From the NCBI RefSeq assembly GCF_965137005.1, contig NZ_CBCRXM010000007.1:62001-126000 (forward strand): DNA of 64,000 bases. Reading direction: 5' to 3'. The notes beneath the pieces were generated by a model. That model had not been told where the DNA came from, did no database searches, and saw nothing but the letters and a program-made list of their open reading frames with translations. Numbering within the stretch: position 1 is the stretch's first letter; each line of letters starts with the position of its first letter. This stretch comes from Sphingomonas_O antarctica (GTDB lineage Bacteria; Pseudomonadota; Alphaproteobacteria; Sphingomonadales; Sphingomonadaceae). Below are positions 59,874-64,000 of the stretch, piece after piece. The position numbers were made by a program, and so were the translations under genes.

Positions 59874-62702
59874 ATGCGTTTTGCCCTCGCGCTTTTGGCG
59901 CTTTCCACCTCGTCGTTTGCTTTCGCGCAGGACGCCGCCCCGCCCCCGCCAGCCGCCGCGGCTGCGACGGCGCCGCTGCCGTGGCTGTATCGCGGATCGG
60001 ACATTCCGCCCGATGCGTCATGGACCTTTGGCGAATTGCCCAATGGCCTGCGCTATGCCGTGCGCAAATCGGGGGTGCCGCCCAAGCAAATCTCGATCCG
60101 CGTCGCGATCGACGCCGGCGGGATGATGGAGGAAGCGGGCGAGCGCGGCTTTGCCCATTTCAACGAACATCTGGCGTTTCGCGGGTCGGCCTATATCGGC
60201 GACGGCGAAGCGAAGCGCGTGTGGCAACGGCTCGGCGCGACCTTCGGGTCGGACACCAATGCGACGACCGGCCCGACGCAGACGGTCTACAAGCTCGATC
60301 TGCCGTCGGCGACGCCCGAGTCGGCCAATGAATCGCTACACATCTTGTCGGGCATGATCGCCGCGCCGGACATCAAGCCGGGCGCGGTCGAAACCGAAAA
60401 GCGCACCATCCTCGCCGAACTGCGCGAAGGCGCCGGGCCGGGCCAGCGCATCGGCGAAGGCGTTCGCGCGACTTTGTACGCCGGGCAACGGCTGGGCGAC
60501 GCCTCGAACAGCAAGGAACAGGCGTCGGTCGCCGCCGCCACCCCGCACACCCTGCGGGTGTTCCACGACCGCTGGTATCGCCCCGCCAACACTTTGGTCG
60601 TCGTCGTCGGCGACATGGAGCCCGACGTGCTCGAGGGGCTGGTCAAGCGCAACTTCTCCAGCTGGCGGCCCAGCATTCAACAGGCCGGCAATGTCAGTTT
60701 CGGGCAGCCACAGGCCAATGCCCCGCGTGCGCGCGTCGTCGTCGAGCCGGGCGTCCCGACCAGCGTCATCCTCGGCGTGATGCGCCCGTGGCAGGTCAAG
60801 GCCGACACCGTCGCCTATAACCGCGACAAACAATCGCTCGAACTCGCCGCGCGGCTGATCAGCCGCCGTCTCGAAACCCGCGCGCGCGCCGGGGGCAGCT
60901 TCCTTCAGGCGGCGGTCGATTATTCGGACGTCCTGCGCTCGACCAACAGCACGATCATCGAAATCACCCCGGTCGGCAGCGACTGGCGCCGCGCCGTGCG
61001 CGACGTTCGCGCGGTCATTGCCGACGCGCTGACCCGCCCGCCTACCCAGGCCGAAATCGCGCGCGAGATCGAGGATTATAAAAGCAATCTCGACGCATCG
61101 GTTGAAACCGAAACCGGGCAGGACGACCGCGAAATCGCCGATACCTTGGTCGAAGCGGTCAACATTCGCGAAACCGTGGCCAGCGCATCGGTCGCACGCG
61201 ACGTGTTCCTCGGCCAGAGTGAGGCGCTGACTCCCGCCGCCTTGCTCAAGGCGACCCGGCGGATCTTTGCCGGCACGCCGTTGCGCGCCGTGCTGACCCT
61301 GCCCGCCGCCGACCCGGCCGCGCAGGCCAGGCTGTTGACCGCGATCACCGAACCCGTGGCACCCGTGCGCGTTGACACGGCCAAGGCGGTGTCGATGGAC
61401 GCGCTGCCCAAATTGGGCGCACCCGCGACGGTCACGGGCCGCAGCACGCTCGCGCCATTGCCGTTCGAACGGATCAGCCTGTCGAACGGATCGACGCTGA
61501 TCGTGTTTCCCAACGACGCGGAAAAGAACAAGATTTACGTTTCAGCGCGCTGGGGCGGCGGCCGTGCGGCATTCCCGGCCGACAAGCCCAACCCGTCATG
61601 GGCGGCGGATTACGCGCTGGTCGCGGGCGGCATCGGCGACCTTGGGCTCGACGCGCTCGACCGGTTGACCAACGGGCGCCGGCTGGGCCTCGATTTCGAC
61701 CTGTCGGACGATGCGTTTGTGTTCAAGGCGACGACCGGCCCCGCCGATCTGCACGATCAATTGCGGCTGATCGCCGCCAAGCTGCAATATCCGCGCTTCG
61801 ACGCCGCGCCGGTCCTGCGCGCGCGCGCCGCCACTCTCGCCGGTTATGACACCGCCGACACCACCGCGATGGGCGTGGTTCAGCGGGCCTTGCCGGGGTG
61901 GCTGCGCGGCGGCGATCCGCGCTGGTCCGCGCCAACCAAGGACCAGATCGCGACGCTGACACCCGAGGCATTCGAGGCGTTCTGGAAACCGCTGATCGCC
62001 GCCGGGCCGGTCGAGATTTCAATCTATGGCGACACGACGACCGAGGCCGCGATCGCCGCGACGCTCGACACCGTCGGTGCCTTGCCGGTGCGCGCGCCGG
62101 TCACGCTGCCCCAGCCCGCACCGCACGGCCCCGCACCCGGATCGACGCTCGAACTGACCCATCGCGGCCCGGCGGATCAGGCGGCGGCAGTGCTCGCCTG
62201 GCCCACCGGCGCGGGGCGCAGCGACCTGTTCGAAAGCCGCAGGCTCGACGTGCTGGCGGCGGTGTTCACCGACCGCATGTTCGATGCGCTGCGCGAAGCC
62301 GATGGCGAAAGCTATTCGCCCAACGTCAACAGCAACTGGCCGACCGGCCTCGCCTCGGGCGGCAGTTTCGTGGTCATCTCGCAAGTCCGCCCGGGCAGCG
62401 TCCCGGTGTTTTTCCAGGTCGCCGAAAAGATCGCCCACGACCTCGCCACCGCCCCGGTCAGCGACGACGAACTGACCCGCGCACTGGGGCCGATGAAGCA
62501 GATGTACAGCCGCGCCGCGACCGGCAACATGTTCTGGTTGGGCCAATTGTCGGGCGTCAGCGGCGACGGCACGCGCGTCGCCAACGTCCTGTCGCTGACA
62601 AGCGATTTCGCTCGGATAACCGCTGCCGATTTACAGGCCAGCGCGGCGAAGTGGCTGGTCGATGGGCAGGCATCGCGGATGGTGGTGCGGCCGGTGAAGT
62701 AG
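59874..62702 (+). CDS. M16 family metallopeptidase (pitrilysin/insulinase-like)
   Basis: A 942-residue exported zinc peptidase. Signal peptide MRFALALLALSTSSFAFA ends before QD. The inverted zinc motif HFNEH (in GFAHFNEHLAF) is present with the downstream Glu in the first M16 domain; RYAVRKSGVPPKQISIRVAI precedes it. The second half (LPFERISLSNGSTLIVFPND) is an inactive M16 half, and LREADGESYSPNVNS is the substrate-side RxxxxY-like region. It acts in the periplasm on peptides. Convergent with hslU across four bases. Confidence 0.93.
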   Translation: MRFALALLALSTSSFAFAQDAAPPPPAAAAATAPLPWLYRGSDIPPDASWTFGELPNGLRYAVRKSGVPPKQISIRVAIDAGGMMEEAGERGFAHFNEHLAFRGSAYIGDGEAKRVWQRLGATFGSDTNATTGPTQTVYKLDLPSATPESANESLHILSGMIAAPDIKPGAVETEKRTILAELREGAGPGQRIGEGVRATLYAGQRLGDASNSKEQASVAAATPHTLRVFHDRWYRPANTLVVVVGDMEPDVLEGLVKRNFSSWRPSIQQAGNVSFGQPQANAPRARVVVEPGVPTSVILGVMRPWQVKADTVAYNRDKQSLELAARLISRRLETRARAGGSFLQAAVDYSDVLRSTNSTIIEITPVGSDWRRAVRDVRAVIADALTRPPTQAEIAREIEDYKSNLDASVETETGQDDREIADTLVEAVNIRETVASASVARDVFLGQSEALTPAALLKATRRIFAGTPLRAVLTLPAADPAAQARLLTAITEPVAPVRVDTAKAVSMDALPKLGAPATVTGRSTLAPLPFERISLSNGSTLIVFPNDAEKNKIYVSARWGGGRAAFPADKPNPSWAADYALVAGGIGDLGLDALDRLTNGRRLGLDFDLSDDAFVFKATTGPADLHDQLRLIAAKLQYPRFDAAPVLRARAATLAGYDTADTTAMGVVQRALPGWLRGGDPRWSAPTKDQIATLTPEAFEAFWKPLIAAGPVEISIYGDTTTEAAIAATLDTVGALPVRAPVTLPQPAPHGPAPGSTLELTHRGPADQAAAVLAWPTGAGRSDLFESRRLDVLAAVFTDRMFDALREADGESYSPNVNSNWPTGLASGGSFVVISQVRPGSVPVFFQVAEKIAHDLATAPVSDDELTRALGPMKQMYSRAATGNMFWLGQLSGVSGDGTRVANVLSLTSDFARITAADLQASAAKWLVDGQASRMVVRPVK

Positions 62703-62706
62703 GGGG

Positions 62707-64000
62707 CTAAAGCACATACTTCGACAAATCGACGTCCCTCGTAATACTCGCCAACTGCCCGTCGACGTACGCAGCATCCACCACCAACGCCTGCCCGCCG
62801 CGATCCTCGGCGTTGAAGCTGATATCCTCCAGCAGCTTTTCCATCATCGTCGCCAGCCTCCGCGCGCCGATATTCTCGACACTGGCATTCACTTCCGCCG
62901 CCAGCCGCGCGACGGCGGCGATGCCGTCATCGGTAAAGCTGATATCGACACCTTCGGTCTTGAGCAGAGCGACATATTGGTCCGCCAGACTGGCGCGCGT
63001 ATCGGTCAAAATCCGCACGAAATCGGCCTCGGTCAGCGCCTTCAGCTCGACGCGGATCGGCAGGCGACCCTGCAGTTCGGGGAGCAGGTCGCTGGGCTTG
63101 GCGACATGGAACGCGCCCGAGGCGATGAACAAGATATGGTCAGTCTTCATCGGGCCGTATTTGGTCGCGACCGTGGTGCCCTCGATCAGCGGCAGCAAGT
63201 CGCGCTGAACGCCCTCGCGGCTGACCGATCCGCCACGCACGTCGCTGACCGCGATCTTGTCGATCTCGTCGAGGAACACGATGCCATTGGCTTCCGCATC
63301 CGCCAGCGCGACGCGGCTGACCTCGTCCTGGTCGAGGCGCTTGTCGGCCTCTTCCTCGATCAACTTGTCCCAGGCTGCCGGGACGGTCAGCTTGCGGCGC
63401 TTGGTTTGCTGGCCGCCCATCTTGCCGAGCATTTCGCCGAGATTGATCATGCCGACATTGCCGCCACCGGGGATGTCGAACGGCATTTGCGGCGCGGCGT
63501 CGAGCTCGATTTCGATCTCGGTCTCGCTCAGATGCCCGTCGGTGAAGCGCTGGCGGAACGCGGCGCGGGTCGCTTCGGACGCGCCCTTGCCGGTGAGCGC
63601 GTCGAGCAAACGGCCCATCGCCGCCTCCTCCGCCTTGTCCTTCACCGCGACGCGGCGCCGTTCCTTTTCAAGGCGGATCGCCTCCTCGACCAGGTCGCGC
63701 GCGATCTGTTCGACATCGCGGCCGACATAGCCGACCTCGGTGAATTTGGTCGCCTCGACCTTCACGAACGGTGCGTCCGCCAACTTCGCCAGACGGCGGC
63801 TGATCTCGGTTTTGCCGCACCCCGTCGGCCCGATCATCAGGATGTTCTTGGGACTGACCTCGTCGCGCAGATCGGCGGGGAGTTGCTGACGGCGCCAGCG
63901 ATTGCGCAGCGCAACGGCGACCGCGCGCTTGGCGTCGTCCTGCCCGACGATATGCGCGTCGAGCGCGGCGACGATGGTCTTGGGGGTGAGGTTGTCGTTC
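62707..64000 (-). CDS. hslU: ATP-dependent protease ATPase subunit HslU (5' end outside the window)
   Basis: HslU unfolds substrates for the HslV peptidase. The visible part starts a few codons inside the protein: NDNLTPKTIVAALDAHIVGQ lies at 64000 downward, followed by Walker A IGPTGCGKTEISRRLAK. Walker B is GIVFLDEIDKIA, the I domain spans ~130-240, and the family ends SITRDVDLSKYVL at the C-terminus, whose last residues dock into HslV. hslV is expected just upstream, outside the window. Only the first few residues are missing. Confidence 0.97.
   Translation of the reverse strand, partial: NDNLTPKTIVAALDAHIVGQDDAKRAVAVALRNRWRRQQLPADLRDEVSPKNILMIGPTGCGKTEISRRLAKLADAPFVKVEATKFTEVGYVGRDVEQIARDLVEEAIRLEKERRRVAVKDKAEEAAMGRLLDALTGKGASEATRAAFRQRFTDGHLSETEIEIELDAAPQMPFDIPGGGNVGMINLGEMLGKMGGQQTKRRKLTVPAAWDKLIEEEADKRLDQDEVSRVALADAEANGIVFLDEIDKIAVSDVRGGSVSREGVQRDLLPLIEGTTVATKYGPMKTDHILFIASGAFHVAKPSDLLPELQGRLPIRVELKALTEADFVRILTDTRASLADQYVALLKTEGVDISFTDDGIAAVARLAAEVNASVENIGARRLATMMEKLLEDISFNAEDRGGQALVVDAAYVDGQLASITRDVDLSKYVL

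Overview
The window reads as chromosome of a GC-rich alphaproteobacterium of the sphingomonad group (Sphingomonas or a close relative). The support is indirect but consistent: UrcA-family and TorF-family proteins, an NDUFA12-like complex I accessory protein beside a DUF2155 protein and aat, DUF3035 after lspA, a GAAC-N7-GAAC LexA box before uvrA, and GC-rich palindromic intergenic repeats. No rRNA, tRNA, CRISPR array, complete insertion sequence or prophage was seen.

Layout. 1-7.4 kb (minus) is core metabolism: sdhC-sdhD-sdhA plus a small coupled ORF, then obgE-fhs-proB-epimerase with overlapping ends. 7.5-13 kb holds a soluble globin-type chemoreceptor, a KirBac potassium channel overlapping a ferredoxin-NADP reductase gene, and an ECF sigma factor with its YCII/DGPF partner. 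13-17.5 kb has a frameshifted beta-propeller lipoprotein gene, an UrcA gene with a strong terminator, a CadC-like TPR regulator and a tiny membrane protein. uvrA with an SOS box follows. 20.5-23.4 kb is an accessory patch: a visibly AT-richer, decayed OLD-type ATPase/nuclease gene (one frameshift, one in-frame stop), two copies of a two-hairpin structured repeat, and a small HTH-like gene carrying a 64-bp palindrome in frame. 23.4-34.7 kb has a cold-shock gene, lipoprotein, aminopeptidase P, HNH protein, MBL hydrolase, ParA, aat, DUF2155, NDUFA12, DUF192, an MFS transporter, recX and a fatty acyl-AMP ligase. 34.7-41 kb has a GGDEF-EAL protein and a giant trimeric autotransporter adhesin.

41-49 kb contains a thiS-thiG fusion, accB-accC, and ribF-ileS-lspA-DUF3035. 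49-55 kb (minus) has S10 peptidase, FeS-photolyase, sseA, metC and TorF. 55-64 kb has a phosphatase-like gene, a sterol desaturase/GMC oxidoreductase pair, a Phd/PemK-type toxin-antitoxin pair, a GDT1-type Mn exporter, an M16 peptidase, and hslU (cut by the window end).

The most interesting theme is the traffic of short palindromic elements into and around coding sequence. One lies in frame inside ileS. One straddles the ileS/lspA junction, so that it encodes the end of IleS and the start of LspA. One lies in frame in the HTH gene. A 147-bp hairpin containing unresolved bases sits just before the sterol desaturase start. Separately, the two-hairpin repeat keeps its loop sequences while its stems change in compensating fashion, which suggests selection on structure.
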